Shown here piece by piece: positions 16,823 through 26,067 of a stretch of 64,000 nucleotides of DNA. A program made the translations under genes and the position numbers. How positions within the stretch are numbered: the first letter of the stretch is position 1; each line of letters starts with the position of its first letter. The DNA is taken from contig NZ_PVTE01000012.1 of assembly GCF_003002825.1 (NCBI RefSeq), positions 62,001 to 126,000 of the forward strand, given 5' to 3'. The notes under the pieces were generated by a model that had not been told where the DNA came from, searched no databases, and saw only the letters and a list, made by a program, of their open reading frames with translations. Origin of the DNA: Spirosoma oryzae (GTDB lineage Bacteria; Bacteroidota; Bacteroidia; Cytophagales; Spirosomataceae).

Positions 16823-18241
16823 ATGACAACGACCCGACGTTCCTTCATCAAAACCCTTTCTGCGGCTTCGGCCCTCGCAGCGGCACCCACACTGCCGGGC
16901 TTTGCCTACATTCCGAACCTGAAAAAAATCAGTCCGAACGACAAGATCCGCATCGCGACGATCGGTATGGGGATTCAGGGTAATTTCGACACGATGGCCG
17001 CGCTAAAAACGCCCGGCGTCGAGCTAGTAGCCGTTGCCGATCTGTACGACGGCCGACTTCAACACGCGAAAACGGCCTTTGGCAAAGACAAGTCGCTGTT
17101 CACTACCCGCGACTTTCGCGAAGTACTGGCCCGCCCCGACGTCGACGCCGTGCTGGTCGTGACACCCGACCACTGGCACGACCACATCACGATTGCCGCC
17201 CTGAAAGCCGGGAAACACGTGTACTGCGAAAAACCGATGGTACAGCACCTCAACGAGGGGAAAGCGGTTATCGACGCGTGGAAGAAATCGGGCAAGACAA
17301 TGCAGGTCGGCAGTCAGCGGATCAGCAGCGCAGCTTTTCAGGAAGCCAAACGTATGGTGCAGGCGGGCGACATTGGCGAGATCAACTACATCGAATCCAA
17401 CAACGACCGGTTCAGTTCTATCGGTGCCTGGAACTACTCCGTCCCACCCGATGCGTCGACGCAGACCGTCGACTGGGACCGGTTTCTGGGCGACGCCCCC
17501 AAGCGCCCGTTCGACGCTAACCGCTTTTTCCGCTGGCGCAACTACCGCGACTACGGCACCGGCGTCGCGGGCGACCTGTTCGTTCACCTGATTACGGGTG
17601 TTCATTACGTCACGAATACGATGGGGCCGACGCGCATTTTTTCGTCGGGCAATCTGGCGTACTGGAAAGAGGGGCGCGATGTACCCGACATCATGACGAG
17701 CATTATGGACTACCCCAAGACGGCGGAACATAATGCGTTTCAGATGGTGCTACGGGTCAATTTTGCCAATGCGGGCCGTATCAATGACGTGACACGTATC
17801 ATCGGCAACGAAGGGCAGATCGAGTTCTCGGAGAATAACCTGATCCTGACCAAGAAGAAACTTCCCATTGCACCCGGCTATGGTGGTTACGACAGTTTCT
17901 TTACGTTTACCGAACCCGTTCAGCAGGAGTTTGTCAAGCAGTACGACGCGAAATACCCGCCCGACACGCGGAAAGCGGAACCGGCGAAAGAAGTCCGGTT
18001 CGAGTCGCCCAAAGACGACGATCCGCACGCCAAACACTTCGCCGACTTCTTTAAAAACGTACGGGAAGGGAGTCAGGGTACGATCGAAGATCCGGTCTTC
18101 GGCTTCCGGGCAGCCGCACCGGTGCTGGCCTGCAACGAAAGCTACTTCACCCAGAAAGTCGTTAACTGGGACCCGGTTACGATGACACAAACGAATGCCG
18201 GTACTAAATCGCCACAAAAGGTAATGGCGAAAAAGAAGTAA
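16823..18241 (+). CDS. Tat-exported Gfo/Idh/MocA family oxidoreductase
   Basis: A 472-residue protein with a twin-arginine signal peptide (TTTRRSFIKTLSAASALAAA). A Rossmann domain follows with the NAD(P) motif GMGIQG near residue 52, then VVTPDHWHDH and the catalytic-type EKP motif in HVYCEKPMV near residue 135. The C-terminal GFO_IDH_MocA_C domain contains DYGTGVAGDLFVHL. Family members of this secreted type in Bacteroidota act on sugars or sugar acids in the periplasm with a tightly bound cofactor; the substrate is not readable here. The C-terminus ends in a lysine-rich tail. A 22-bp terminator follows. Confidence 0.88.
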   Translation: MTTTRRSFIKTLSAASALAAAPTLPGFAYIPNLKKISPNDKIRIATIGMGIQGNFDTMAALKTPGVELVAVADLYDGRLQHAKTAFGKDKSLFTTRDFREVLARPDVDAVLVVTPDHWHDHITIAALKAGKHVYCEKPMVQHLNEGKAVIDAWKKSGKTMQVGSQRISSAAFQEAKRMVQAGDIGEINYIESNNDRFSSIGAWNYSVPPDASTQTVDWDRFLGDAPKRPFDANRFFRWRNYRDYGTGVAGDLFVHLITGVHYVTNTMGPTRIFSSGNLAYWKEGRDVPDIMTSIMDYPKTAEHNAFQMVLRVNFANAGRINDVTRIIGNEGQIEFSENNLILTKKKLPIAPGYGGYDSFFTFTEPVQQEFVKQYDAKYPPDTRKAEPAKEVRFESPKDDDPHAKHFADFFKNVREGSQGTIEDPVFGFRAAAPVLACNESYFTQKVVNWDPVTMTQTNAGTKSPQKVMAKKK

Positions 18242-18253
18242 GCTTTCTCGAAA

Positions 18254-18303
18254 CGAATCAGGCCCCGGTAGTAACTAATGTGTTACTACCGGGGCCTGAT
18301 TCG
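18254..18303. terminator. Strong bidirectional terminator
   Basis: Perfect 22-bp arms (18254-18275 and 18282-18303, CGAATCAGGCCCCGGTAGTA...) enclose the loop TAATGT. The arms lie between two convergent genes and are followed by CATTTTAG on the + strand. Confidence 0.85.
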
Positions 18304-18313
18304 CATTTTAGAT

Positions 18314-18346
18314 AGACCTGACAGGTTTTCAAAACCTGTCAGGTCT
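18314..18346. repeat. 16-bp inverted repeat, REP-like terminator
   Basis: AGACCTGACAGGTTTT (18314-18329) and its exact reverse complement (18331-18346) are separated by one C. It lies 12 bases from the stop of the - strand gene at 18358. Elements with this ACCTGACAGGTTTT dyad are, to my knowledge, common between genes in Cytophagales. It may help end the - strand transcript. Confidence 0.75.
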
Positions 18347-18357
18347 GACACTAACTC

Positions 18358-21300
18358 TTATCGTTCGATGACCAGTCGTAGCGTTGCCTTTAGCTGGTCA
18401 GCGACTTCAATCGAAACCAGATAGACACCTGCCGCATACTCACTAGTGGAGATGGTGTGATACGATTCCGTCTCCGTGTTGACCAGCCGACGATACTGGA
18501 TTTTGCCGCGTAGGTTGGTGACAGTCACACTAGCTGGTAGCCCCTGCGCACCTTGCAGGTCCACGTTTACCTGCATCTGTGCCGGGTTGGGATACAGCCC
18601 GTATTGACTGTCACTGTGTTCGGACAGTGCGGCCGCGAAATCGACAGCCCCCATCCGGCTACCGGGAATCGAACAGCCAACGGCATCGATGAGCCATTGC
18701 TGGTTCTGTGCGCCGGTAGCCGGCCACTGAACGATTTCTATGTTCTCGTCGGCACTGTTGCCTTTCTGATTCATCATTTTACCCGAATGGCGGGCCATAA
18801 GGGTGTAGTAGCCCTGCGCGTCGAGCGCAATTTTCCACTGCTGGTTCTGCCCACCTGTCGATGCCCACTGAATCAGATTCGTTCCGTCGTTGGTAGATAC
18901 TCCAGATACGTCGATCAGTTTACCGCTGTTGCCATTCGCGAGTTGGTAGTAACCATCGGCGTTAAGCTGCATTTTCCACTGCTGTGATGCTTTCCCAGCA
19001 TAGGTTTGCTGCCGGATTTGTGCACCATCGTTTTTCGATGCGTTCTGTACGCCAATGACTTTACCGCCATTCCGCGACGAGATTCTATAGCAGGCCGTCG
19101 GCGAAAAGACACAGGTCCGCTCTTCCACCCTCCACTGCTGAACGGCGAAGTTATTGACCGGAAACTGGCCTACGACCGCCCCCTCATTCTGATTCCAATC
19201 AAGTAGATCGATGGCTTTGCCGGAATGACGAGCAATGAACTGGGTGTACCCATCGGTAGTCTGTACTGGCTTCCATTGCTGGTTTCCGCCCCCCAGATAA
19301 TCCCACAGAATCAGCGGTGCCCGGTCATCCATAGAGATTCCGATGACGTCGATCACTTTATTCGTCTGCTGGGAGAGAATCTGGTAATAGCCGTCGCTGG
19401 TGGGTGCAAACTTCCACTGTTGCGAAGCCAGGTTGGCGTCGGTACGCTGAAGAATGGCGGCCCCGTTCGCCAGGCCTTCAGCGCCCAGCACTTTACCACT
19501 GTGGCGAGAAACAATCCGATAACAACTGTTCGCCTTGACAACAAGGGCCGGTGGTGCCGGGGCAACACAAGCACGCTCGTCCACCCGCCACTGCTGGGTA
19601 GCCCCGGTGTTGGCCGTAAACTGAACCGCTGCGGCCCCCTCGTTCTGGCTACCGTCCAGCAGGTCGACCGCTTTTCCTGAATGACGGGCCAGAAACTGGG
19701 TGTACCCGTCGGCAGTCTGCATCGGCTTCCATTGCTGGTTATTTCCACCAGCATATCCCCATATCCCTAGTGGACCTCGATCGGTTTGCAGATTACCCAC
19801 CTGATCGAGCACCTTATTCGTCTGCTGGGAGAGAATCTGATAGTAGCCGTCGCTGGTAGCCGCGAACTTCCACTGTTGCGCGGCTGTATTCGCGTCGGTG
19901 CGCTGGGTTACGGCCGAGCCGTTGTCGGTCCCATCACTGGTCAGCACTTTGCCGCTCGCCCGTGAAACAAGCCGGTAGCAACTGGCTGAATTGACTGAAA
20001 ACGCCGGTGGCGTCGATACGGCACAGGTCCGTTCTTCAACCAGCCACTGCTGAGTAGTATTGGTATTGGGGGTAAACTGGGCTACAGCAGCCCCATCGTT
20101 CTGGTTAGCATCCAGCAGGTCGATAGCCTTTCCCGAATGGCGGGCCAGAAACTGGGTGTATCCATCGGCAGTCTGTATCGGCTTCCATTGCTGGTTATTT
20201 CCGCCAACGTAATCCCAGATACCCAGCGGGCCACGATCCGTCTGTAGAATACCCACCTGGTCGATGACCTTGCCTGTCTTCTGGGAAAGAATCTGGTAAT
20301 AGCCGTCGCTGGTAGCTGTAAACTTCCACTGTTGCGAAGCCAGATTGGCGTCGGTGCGCTGGGTCACGGCCGAGCCATTATCAGTTCCGTCGCTGGTTAG
20401 CACTTTGCCACTGACCCGCGAGACAAGCCGGTAGCAACTGCCAGCTTTCACGGGAAAAGGAGCAATAGCCACACTGGTTTCTACCCCACCTGTCCAGGCA
20501 GCGCTCCGGCGCGTATAAACCCGAAAGTAGTAGGTTTGACCAGCAGTCAGGTTCGTCACGGTCAGGTTATTGGCAACACCCTGGTACATTACTTTCCCCC
20601 CAAAGAAGTCGGCACCTGTCCCCATGAAATTGGCGTCGGCCGGGTAAACCTGACTACTGGGCCGGTCAGAAAAACCACTCCCTGCTTTGGCTACCACCAA
20701 TACATTGTCGTAGGTCACAGCCGGAGCGGTCCAGTTCAGCTGGACACTACTGCCCTGAACCGTAGCCTTCAGATTAGAGACGGCCAGTTTTCCCGAATTA
20801 CAATCCGGGTAAATTTTCACCGAATCGGTTGCCGTTAGCCCACCTTTATCCGTGACGGTAAGCTTGACAAAGTAGTAATACGTCTCCCCATCACAACCGA
20901 CCGGCGATACCGTAATCGTGGGCGACACGCTGGTATTGATGGGCTCCCGGTGCTCGTGCGTATTATGGCGTAGGGTTACCTGCCAGGCGTAGGTCAGACT
21001 GCTGGTCTCTTCATCGGTTACGCTGGCCGATAGCGTGTACTGGCTTTCCCGGTCCAGCGGATAAAGTGTGTTGGCCCCCGGATTGGTAATCTTCGCCGTT
21101 GGTGCCGTATTGTTGAGCGACACCACTACGCTTTTCGTGTCGCTGAGCCCTTTTCCGTCGCTCACCGTCAGTGTGACGGGAATAGCCTGCACCCCAGTGC
21201 CGCTAAACACTTTGGTGGGGTTGGGCTGCGTCGAGGTGGTGCCATCGCCGAAATTCCAGGCGTAGGTGAGCGCATCGCCGTTCGGATCGCTCGACCCATC

Positions 21301-23001
21301 GCCTTTGAACGATACCGTCAGGGGCGAGTTGCCGACGAGCGTGTTGGCCGAGAGTTGGGCTATCGGAGGCTGGTTACCGCCGTAGCTGATCTTCATCACC
21401 TCGTTCGAGTAAATGCTGACAAAATACAGCGCGCCGTCCAGCGGATTATACCTGATATCCACGATACCGCTGGCTCCCCCGCCCGGTAGAAACTCACGCA
21501 CCTGTGTTACATTACCGGTACCGTCGAGTGTAGCCGCCTTGATCCAGTTGGCCGAGAAATCGGCGAAGAAGTATGTGTTTTGCCATTCAGCCGGGAATGT
21601 CGTTCCGGTGTAATAAGCCCCCCCGATAGCGCAACTTCCGCCAAATGGACTGCCTTTGGCTCCGCCAGCAGCCCCAACAGTAGTTGCCGTCGCGAAGGCC
21701 CCGTTGAATGTCGGTGTCCGAGCGACATTCTCCCCGTGCTTCCAGTCGAGTGCCGGGCGGGCATGAATGTAACGACGTTGTAAACCTGGTAGCGGTTGAC
21801 CACTGCACGGATTATTGACCGTCTGGACCGGGTTTGATGGTTGTTTGACCAGATCCGCAAACGTCAGGAATGGTTTGTTACAGGTATTGGTCGGATTGGG
21901 TTCATCGCGGTTCTCAAGTGTGTTGGCTGCTGCTGCATAATCCGACTGCACCTCCTGCCCTTCGAAGATGGGCCATCCGGCGTTTACGCCACCCTGACGG
22001 ATGATATTCGTTTCCTCCCACGTACCCCAGCCCACATCGCCGATCAGCACCGTACCCGGATTACCGTCGTTCATGTTGGTACTGCCCGTGTTAGGCAGCA
22101 GGGACATCCGGTATGGGTGCCGCAACCCCAACGTCCACACACGCGATTGCGCCGACCGGGGATTGGCCGAGTCATAGTATGGATTGGTAGGTAAGCCATC
22201 GCCCGTATTGGGGTCCATGCGTAGCAGTTTTCCACAGTGTGAATTGAGCATCTGCGAGCGGAAAGCCCCCACGTTCTCATTCGCCCGCATAATCCCGTCG
22301 TTAATCGCCTGCTGATGGTACGTATCCTTCGCATTTCCTTTGTCGACGCCATCCCAACTGCCATTATCGCCGGTACTCAGCAACAGTGATCCATCACTGC
22401 CGAAGAGGAGTGCCCCCCCTGCATGTGACTCATGAATCAGCGGGACACCGGTACTTTTGGTCTCGCCCACCAATACCTTACGACTGTTGGCAACCGTCGT
22501 AAGGTTTCCATTATCCATGGTAAACTGGTAGCGGGTCACACGACTGATACTGGCGTTACTATATTCGTTGGTAGTAGCGCTGTATTCTGCCGTACCGAAC
22601 TTCATCAGGTGGTGCCGGTCCACCTGATAGTACAGGTAAATCCGGCCATTCTGACTAAAATTGGGGTCAAGACAAAGGCTGGCCAGCCCAAAATCGTGGT
22701 AGTTACCAACCTCCTCACTAATGTCGAGGACGGGCGTACTTTGTTTGACGTACTGAACGCCGTCCCAGTTCGAAACCCAGACTAGGCCGCTCTTTTCCCA
22801 GACAAACTGTTGCTTACCGTCGGCCGAAAAAACGACGCCCATGGGGGCCGTATAATTGCTCTGGGCCTTGGCGCTTTTAAAACCAGTCGGCAGGTTTTGG
22901 GCATCGGCTCCCCGACTGCCAATGAGGGTTGCCAACAGGGTAGCAACCCAATAAAACGTAGCAGGCCGAACGAAAAACGCCCGGCAAAACAAGGTACACA
23001 T
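18358..23001 (-). CDS. Secreted PQQ-type sugar dehydrogenase with PKD, FN3, four ricin-type lectin domains and T9SS sorting tail
   Basis: A mosaic secreted protein of 1547 residues from the chosen start. After a signal peptide (ending GADAQ) comes a GSDH-type beta-propeller (22880-21400), then a PKD domain (NQPPIAQLSANTLVGNSP...), a second Ig-like domain, a fibronectin type III domain, four ricin-type beta-trefoils (20450-18655) and a type A T9SS sorting domain (YPNPAQMQVNV...GVYLVSIEV). Each trefoil begins with CYRL/CYRI-x-SR and has repeated QQWK motifs. It would be exported by Sec, then by T9SS, and anchored or released at the surface. Sugar oxidation is inferred from the propeller. The ATG at 23001 is preferred over 23064 because it places the hydrophobic signal near the N-terminus and avoids a stem-loop (23039-23060). 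Confidence 0.88.
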   Translation of the reverse strand: MCTLFCRAFFVRPATFYWVATLLATLIGSRGADAQNLPTGFKSAKAQSNYTAPMGVVFSADGKQQFVWEKSGLVWVSNWDGVQYVKQSTPVLDISEEVGNYHDFGLASLCLDPNFSQNGRIYLYYQVDRHHLMKFGTAEYSATTNEYSNASISRVTRYQFTMDNGNLTTVANSRKVLVGETKSTGVPLIHESHAGGALLFGSDGSLLLSTGDNGSWDGVDKGNAKDTYHQQAINDGIMRANENVGAFRSQMLNSHCGKLLRMDPNTGDGLPTNPYYDSANPRSAQSRVWTLGLRHPYRMSLLPNTGSTNMNDGNPGTVLIGDVGWGTWEETNIIRQGGVNAGWPIFEGQEVQSDYAAAANTLENRDEPNPTNTCNKPFLTFADLVKQPSNPVQTVNNPCSGQPLPGLQRRYIHARPALDWKHGENVARTPTFNGAFATATTVGAAGGAKGSPFGGSCAIGGAYYTGTTFPAEWQNTYFFADFSANWIKAATLDGTGNVTQVREFLPGGGASGIVDIRYNPLDGALYFVSIYSNEVMKISYGGNQPPIAQLSANTLVGNSPLTVSFKGDGSSDPNGDALTYAWNFGDGTTSTQPNPTKVFSGTGVQAIPVTLTVSDGKGLSDTKSVVVSLNNTAPTAKITNPGANTLYPLDRESQYTLSASVTDEETSSLTYAWQVTLRHNTHEHREPINTSVSPTITVSPVGCDGETYYYFVKLTVTDKGGLTATDSVKIYPDCNSGKLAVSNLKATVQGSSVQLNWTAPAVTYDNVLVVAKAGSGFSDRPSSQVYPADANFMGTGADFFGGKVMYQGVANNLTVTNLTAGQTYYFRVYTRRSAAWTGGVETSVAIAPFPVKAGSCYRLVSRVSGKVLTSDGTDNGSAVTQRTDANLASQQWKFTATSDGYYQILSQKTGKVIDQVGILQTDRGPLGIWDYVGGNNQQWKPIQTADGYTQFLARHSGKAIDLLDANQNDGAAVAQFTPNTNTTQQWLVEERTCAVSTPPAFSVNSASCYRLVSRASGKVLTSDGTDNGSAVTQRTDANTAAQQWKFAATSDGYYQILSQQTNKVLDQVGNLQTDRGPLGIWGYAGGNNQQWKPMQTADGYTQFLARHSGKAVDLLDGSQNEGAAAVQFTANTGATQQWRVDERACVAPAPPALVVKANSCYRIVSRHSGKVLGAEGLANGAAILQRTDANLASQQWKFAPTSDGYYQILSQQTNKVIDVIGISMDDRAPLILWDYLGGGNQQWKPVQTTDGYTQFIARHSGKAIDLLDWNQNEGAVVGQFPVNNFAVQQWRVEERTCVFSPTACYRISSRNGGKVIGVQNASKNDGAQIRQQTYAGKASQQWKMQLNADGYYQLANGNSGKLIDVSGVSTNDGTNLIQWASTGGQNQQWKIALDAQGYYTLMARHSGKMMNQKGNSADENIEIVQWPATGAQNQQWLIDAVGCSIPGSRMGAVDFAAALSEHSDSQYGLYPNPAQMQVNVDLQGAQGLPASVTVTNLRGKIQYRRLVNTETESYHTISTSEYAAGVYLVSIEVADQLKATLRLVIER
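18655..20450 (-). repeat. Four tandem ricin-type beta-trefoil coding repeats
   Basis: Four units of about 440-460 bases encode CYRL-type trefoils. Units 1 and 2 (about 20450-20015 and 20000-19545) are nearly identical in DNA, for example the segments coding for DGTDNGSAVTQRTDAN. Unit 4 (about 19090-18660) is the most divergent. This points to recent tandem duplication at the N-terminal side of the array. Confidence 0.8.
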
Positions 23002-23292
23002 CGGTCTATAAAATATGGGTTTTACTTGATGCTGTAGGCTATCGCTGCGTATAGCGATAGACATAACGCTCCATATTTTGACTCTTCGGTATACTAAATC
23101 GTAACAATCTGCTGTGTTTATAGACTTACCGTTATCACAAGAACCAATACATTGATTTTCAAAGCATTACCCTCTAAAATATTATTTGTCGAAACAGCAT
23201 TTTATTTAGTAAACGGTAGTTTGTAGCCACTTGTCGTCCATAAAACGTTTATAGGTCGGGTAATACTTGAAAACTGTCTTTTTCCTAGATTT

Positions 23293-23934
23293 ATGAAGCC
23301 CCGTATGGCCTGGTTTCTGGGTGTATCGATCCTGTCTTTGTGGATAGCCACCGACCTGTTTATTCCACGAAAGCACAGTATTCGCCAATTTGATCCGACA
23401 GCCGTGGCCCGGCTGGAAACGGCGATGTGGCGATCGTATTACGATAAGAATCCGGCACTACTATTCTGGCAACTGGCGGGCGGATTACGGGAACAATTTC
23501 ACGCACCCTTCTGGCGGTCGTTCGTGCTGGGATTTCAGGCAACGAAAGCAGCTTTTGTGTTCAAGCGCGGACAGTCCGATGCCGATTATCAGCAGGCACT
23601 GCCCGAGTTACTGACGTACTACGGAAACATTCAGGAACTGACCGTCGAATCCTTCACGATACCGGACATGGCCCGTGAAGAACTCAACTGGTGGATTGTT
23701 CATCGGCAGCGTAATCGCTATTCCTATGCCGACCTTGCCGATGCCCTCGACACAACGGCTGCCGTCCTGTATCGACAACCGGTAGCCGAGTTTACCCGCT
23801 ACGGGCAGTTCCGCGCCGACGCCATGCGGCTGTGCGATGAGGCAGGCCGAGGTGCTACCGAAGCCGACTGGCGACGCATCGAACAGCGACTGGATCAGGC
23901 CTGGGGCGAATTACACCGAGTCGTTTCGCGCTAA
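23293..23934 (+). CDS. Membrane-anchored protein of unknown function
   Basis: A 213-residue protein that I do not recognise. One N-terminal hydrophobic segment (MAWFLGVSILSLWIATDLFI) is preceded by Lys-Pro-Arg, so it is either an uncleaved anchor or a signal peptide without a clear cleavage site. The rest is soluble and helical, rich in Trp, Arg and Ala, with ETAMWRSYYDKNPALLFWQL and REELNWWIVHRQRNRYSYADLADAL-type helices. There are no catalytic motifs and only one cysteine (LCDEAGRG). It is divergent from the sugar dehydrogenase gene and 51 bases before the methyltransferase gene, with which it may be cotranscribed. Confidence 0.75.
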   Translation: MKPRMAWFLGVSILSLWIATDLFIPRKHSIRQFDPTAVARLETAMWRSYYDKNPALLFWQLAGGLREQFHAPFWRSFVLGFQATKAAFVFKRGQSDADYQQALPELLTYYGNIQELTVESFTIPDMAREELNWWIVHRQRNRYSYADLADALDTTAAVLYRQPVAEFTRYGQFRADAMRLCDEAGRGATEADWRRIEQRLDQAWGELHRVVSR

Positions 23935-23985
23935 TCGGCAAATCAATAGCCCTACGCAAATGGTTGCGTCTGTATATTAACTTTT

Positions 23986-25029
23986 ATGCAGTTAACGATC
24001 TCGACTGAAAATCCGCTGGAGTGGCTGGTCAAGCTGGCGAATCTGGCCCCTGTTCCTCTGTTACATGCGCAGGTAATGCCCGTTATGGCGAAGGCGGTGC
24101 TGGAAGCTGCCGACAAGGGCGTATTCAAAGCCGCCGGAGCCGGTCCGCAGACACTCGATCAGCTGACCGAAACGTCGGGACTGAATCGCAAGGCCTTGGG
24201 TGAACTGCTGGGTTTACTGACTGCAATGGATTATTTCGCCTATAAAAACGAGCAGTTCACGCTGACGCCCATGGCCCGCCGGTTTGCCTTCCCCGACGAC
24301 CCCATGTCGGTGCATGGCATGCTGGTGTTCAACAACCGCGTGGCCTGGAACTGGCTCGATCACCTGGGCGATTACCTGCAAACGGGCAAGGGCATTCACT
24401 ATCACGATACCCTGTCGACTGAAGAGTGGCAGTACTATCAGGAAGCGATGGTCGCGGCCACGAGTACCGAAGCGAAAGAATTTGGCCGGCGGGCCCCCGT
24501 TCCGAAAACGGCGACGCGCATGCTCGATATCGGCGGCTCGCACGGGCAGCATTCGGTAGCCCTCTGCAAACGCCTGCCCGCCCTTACGTCGACTATTCTT
24601 GATTTACCACCAGCCATCGAAAAAGCCCGCCCGCTACTTGAGCGACAGGCTATGGGCAATCGGGTACAGTACCAGCCCGGCAACGCGCTGACCGACGATT
24701 TCGGCACCAATACTTATGACATTGTTTTGTTATCGAGTCTGGCACATCACTTCACGCCCGTTCAGAATCAGCAGGTTACCGACAAGGTAGCGAAGGCACT
24801 TCGGCCGGGGGGCGTCTTTATCGTCAACGAGTTTATCCGCCCCGAAACCGGTAGTAAACCCGAGCTGATTGGCAGTAGTACCGACCTGTTTTACGGGCTA
24901 AGCAGTACCGCCGGCAATTATTCCGTCGCCGAAATCGACAGCTGGCAGCAGCAGGCAGGTCTGAAAAAACACAAGACAATCTGGTACCGAACATTACCCG
25001 GCCGCGCGATGGTCGTCGCGAAGAAGTAA
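23986..25029 (+). CDS. SAM-dependent methyltransferase, O-methyltransferase (family 2)-like
   Basis: A 347-residue methyltransferase. The N-terminal winged-helix dimerisation-like domain covers about residues 25-105 (KGVFKAAGAGPQTLDQLTE). The Rossmann-like catalytic domain starts with SAM motif I TRMLDIGGSHGQHSVAL near residue 182. It continues with ILDLPPAIEKA (motif II acid), YDIVLLSSLAHHF (motif IV) and LRPGGVFIVNEF (motif V). This layout is that of plant- and CrtF-like O-methyltransferases, and the substrate cannot be read. It lies between the unknown membrane protein and yjjG on the same strand. Confidence 0.85.
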   Translation: MQLTISTENPLEWLVKLANLAPVPLLHAQVMPVMAKAVLEAADKGVFKAAGAGPQTLDQLTETSGLNRKALGELLGLLTAMDYFAYKNEQFTLTPMARRFAFPDDPMSVHGMLVFNNRVAWNWLDHLGDYLQTGKGIHYHDTLSTEEWQYYQEAMVAATSTEAKEFGRRAPVPKTATRMLDIGGSHGQHSVALCKRLPALTSTILDLPPAIEKARPLLERQAMGNRVQYQPGNALTDDFGTNTYDIVLLSSLAHHFTPVQNQQVTDKVAKALRPGGVFIVNEFIRPETGSKPELIGSSTDLFYGLSSTAGNYSVAEIDSWQQQAGLKKHKTIWYRTLPGRAMVVAKK

Positions 25030-25042
25030 CAAGCCGCAGCCG

Positions 25043-25050
25043 TACTTTTG
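25043..25050 (+). promoter_or_regulatory. Bacteroidota -7 box for yjjG
   Basis: TACTTTTG matches TAnnTTTG exactly, 63 bases before the yjjG ATG. The predicted leader starts inside the perfect dyad GTGGTGGCCACCAC (25050-25063) and ends in AAACCG-type tracts (25082-25110). Confidence 0.5.
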
Positions 25051-25112
25051 TGGTGGCCACCACGTGACGGCCACCACCGCTGTAAACCGAATACTATAAA
25101 CCGAAAACCGAA

Positions 25113-25811
25113 ATGCCTGCCCCTTACAAGCACCTTTTCTTCGACCTTGACCATACGCTCTGGGATTTTGACCGTAACTCCGCCGAGTCGATCGCGGAAC
25201 TCTACGACACCTTTGCGCTGGCCGAACTTGGCGTTTCGTCGGTCGATACGTTCAGCAGCCATTTTATTCGAATCAACAAGCAACTCTGGGCCGACTACGA
25301 CAAAAATCTGATTACCCACGGCTATATCCGCGAAAATCGTTTTCCGATGGTCTTTCAGGCCATGGGTGTCGACTGCGGGGACATACACACGGCCATGAAC
25401 GACGAGTATCTGCAACTACTACCCCGCAAAAAGCACTTGCTGGAGTCGGCGCAGGACGTACTCGACTACCTGCAACACCGCTATCAGCTGCACATCATCA
25501 CCAACGGTTTCGCGGACATTCAGGCAATCAAGCTGGAAAGTGCGGGCATCACGCATTACTTCGAGCACATCGTTACCAACGGCGTCGTCAATGCCAAGAA
25601 GCCCGACCCGGCTATTTTTCGGTATGCGCTCGACATCAGCGGGGCCTCGGCGTCGGAAAGCCTGATGATTGGCGATAATTACGAAGCCGACATTCTGGGG
25701 GGCAAACGCGCCGGGCTCGATACGCTGTTTTACGATCAGATCGGCACCCCCGTCAATGAGTTGCCTACATACACCATTCGCCACTGGCGCGAGCTGATGG
25801 CGATTTTGTAG
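25113..25811 (+). CDS. yjjG: YjjG-family HAD nucleotidase (noncanonical pyrimidine nucleotidase)
   Basis: A 232-residue haloacid-dehalogenase phosphatase. Motif I is FDLDHTLWDF (the DxDxT nucleophile, residues about 11-15). Motif II is TNGF near residue 130, and motif III lysine lies in NAKKPDP. Motif IV is MIGDNYEADILGG near residue 190. The WDF after the DxDxT and the long helical cap (SIAELYDTFALAEL) fit YjjG, which dephosphorylates noncanonical pyrimidine nucleotides and so keeps them out of DNA. Length agrees with the family (about 225-235 residues). Confidence 0.88.
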   Translation: MPAPYKHLFFDLDHTLWDFDRNSAESIAELYDTFALAELGVSSVDTFSSHFIRINKQLWADYDKNLITHGYIRENRFPMVFQAMGVDCGDIHTAMNDEYLQLLPRKKHLLESAQDVLDYLQHRYQLHIITNGFADIQAIKLESAGITHYFEHIVTNGVVNAKKPDPAIFRYALDISGASASESLMIGDNYEADILGGKRAGLDTLFYDQIGTPVNELPTYTIRHWRELMAIL

Positions 25812-25839
25812 TACGCTAAACCTCACCCCTGTTGAGAGA

Positions 25840-26042
25840 CTACTCTTGTAGGGGTTTCACATAGTGTGCATTCATTGGCTTTATCGATAGGCATTTTACC
25901 CCTAAATCCCCTGAAGGGGACTTAGCTCGTACTGGAAAAAAGTCCCCTTCAGGGGATTTAGGGGTAGAGAAGCTCCTTTTCGAAGCACCCAGATTTTAAT
26001 ACCTAAAACTCCTGCAAGAGTAGGTTGAGAGGAGGATAGGGG
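25840..26042. repeat. Nested inverted-repeat (REP-like) element, copy 2
   Basis: The gap between yjjG and the SDR gene contains perfect 27-bp arms (25897-25923 and 25940-25966, TACCCCTAAATCCCC...) around a 16-base loop. An outer imperfect pair (about 25840-25856 with 26006-26024) surrounds them. The inner module matches those in the copies at 5540-5791 and 52586-52837. No gene is seen here. Confidence 0.8.
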
Positions 26043-26067
26043 TCCAAAAACGCTTTTATAACACCAC

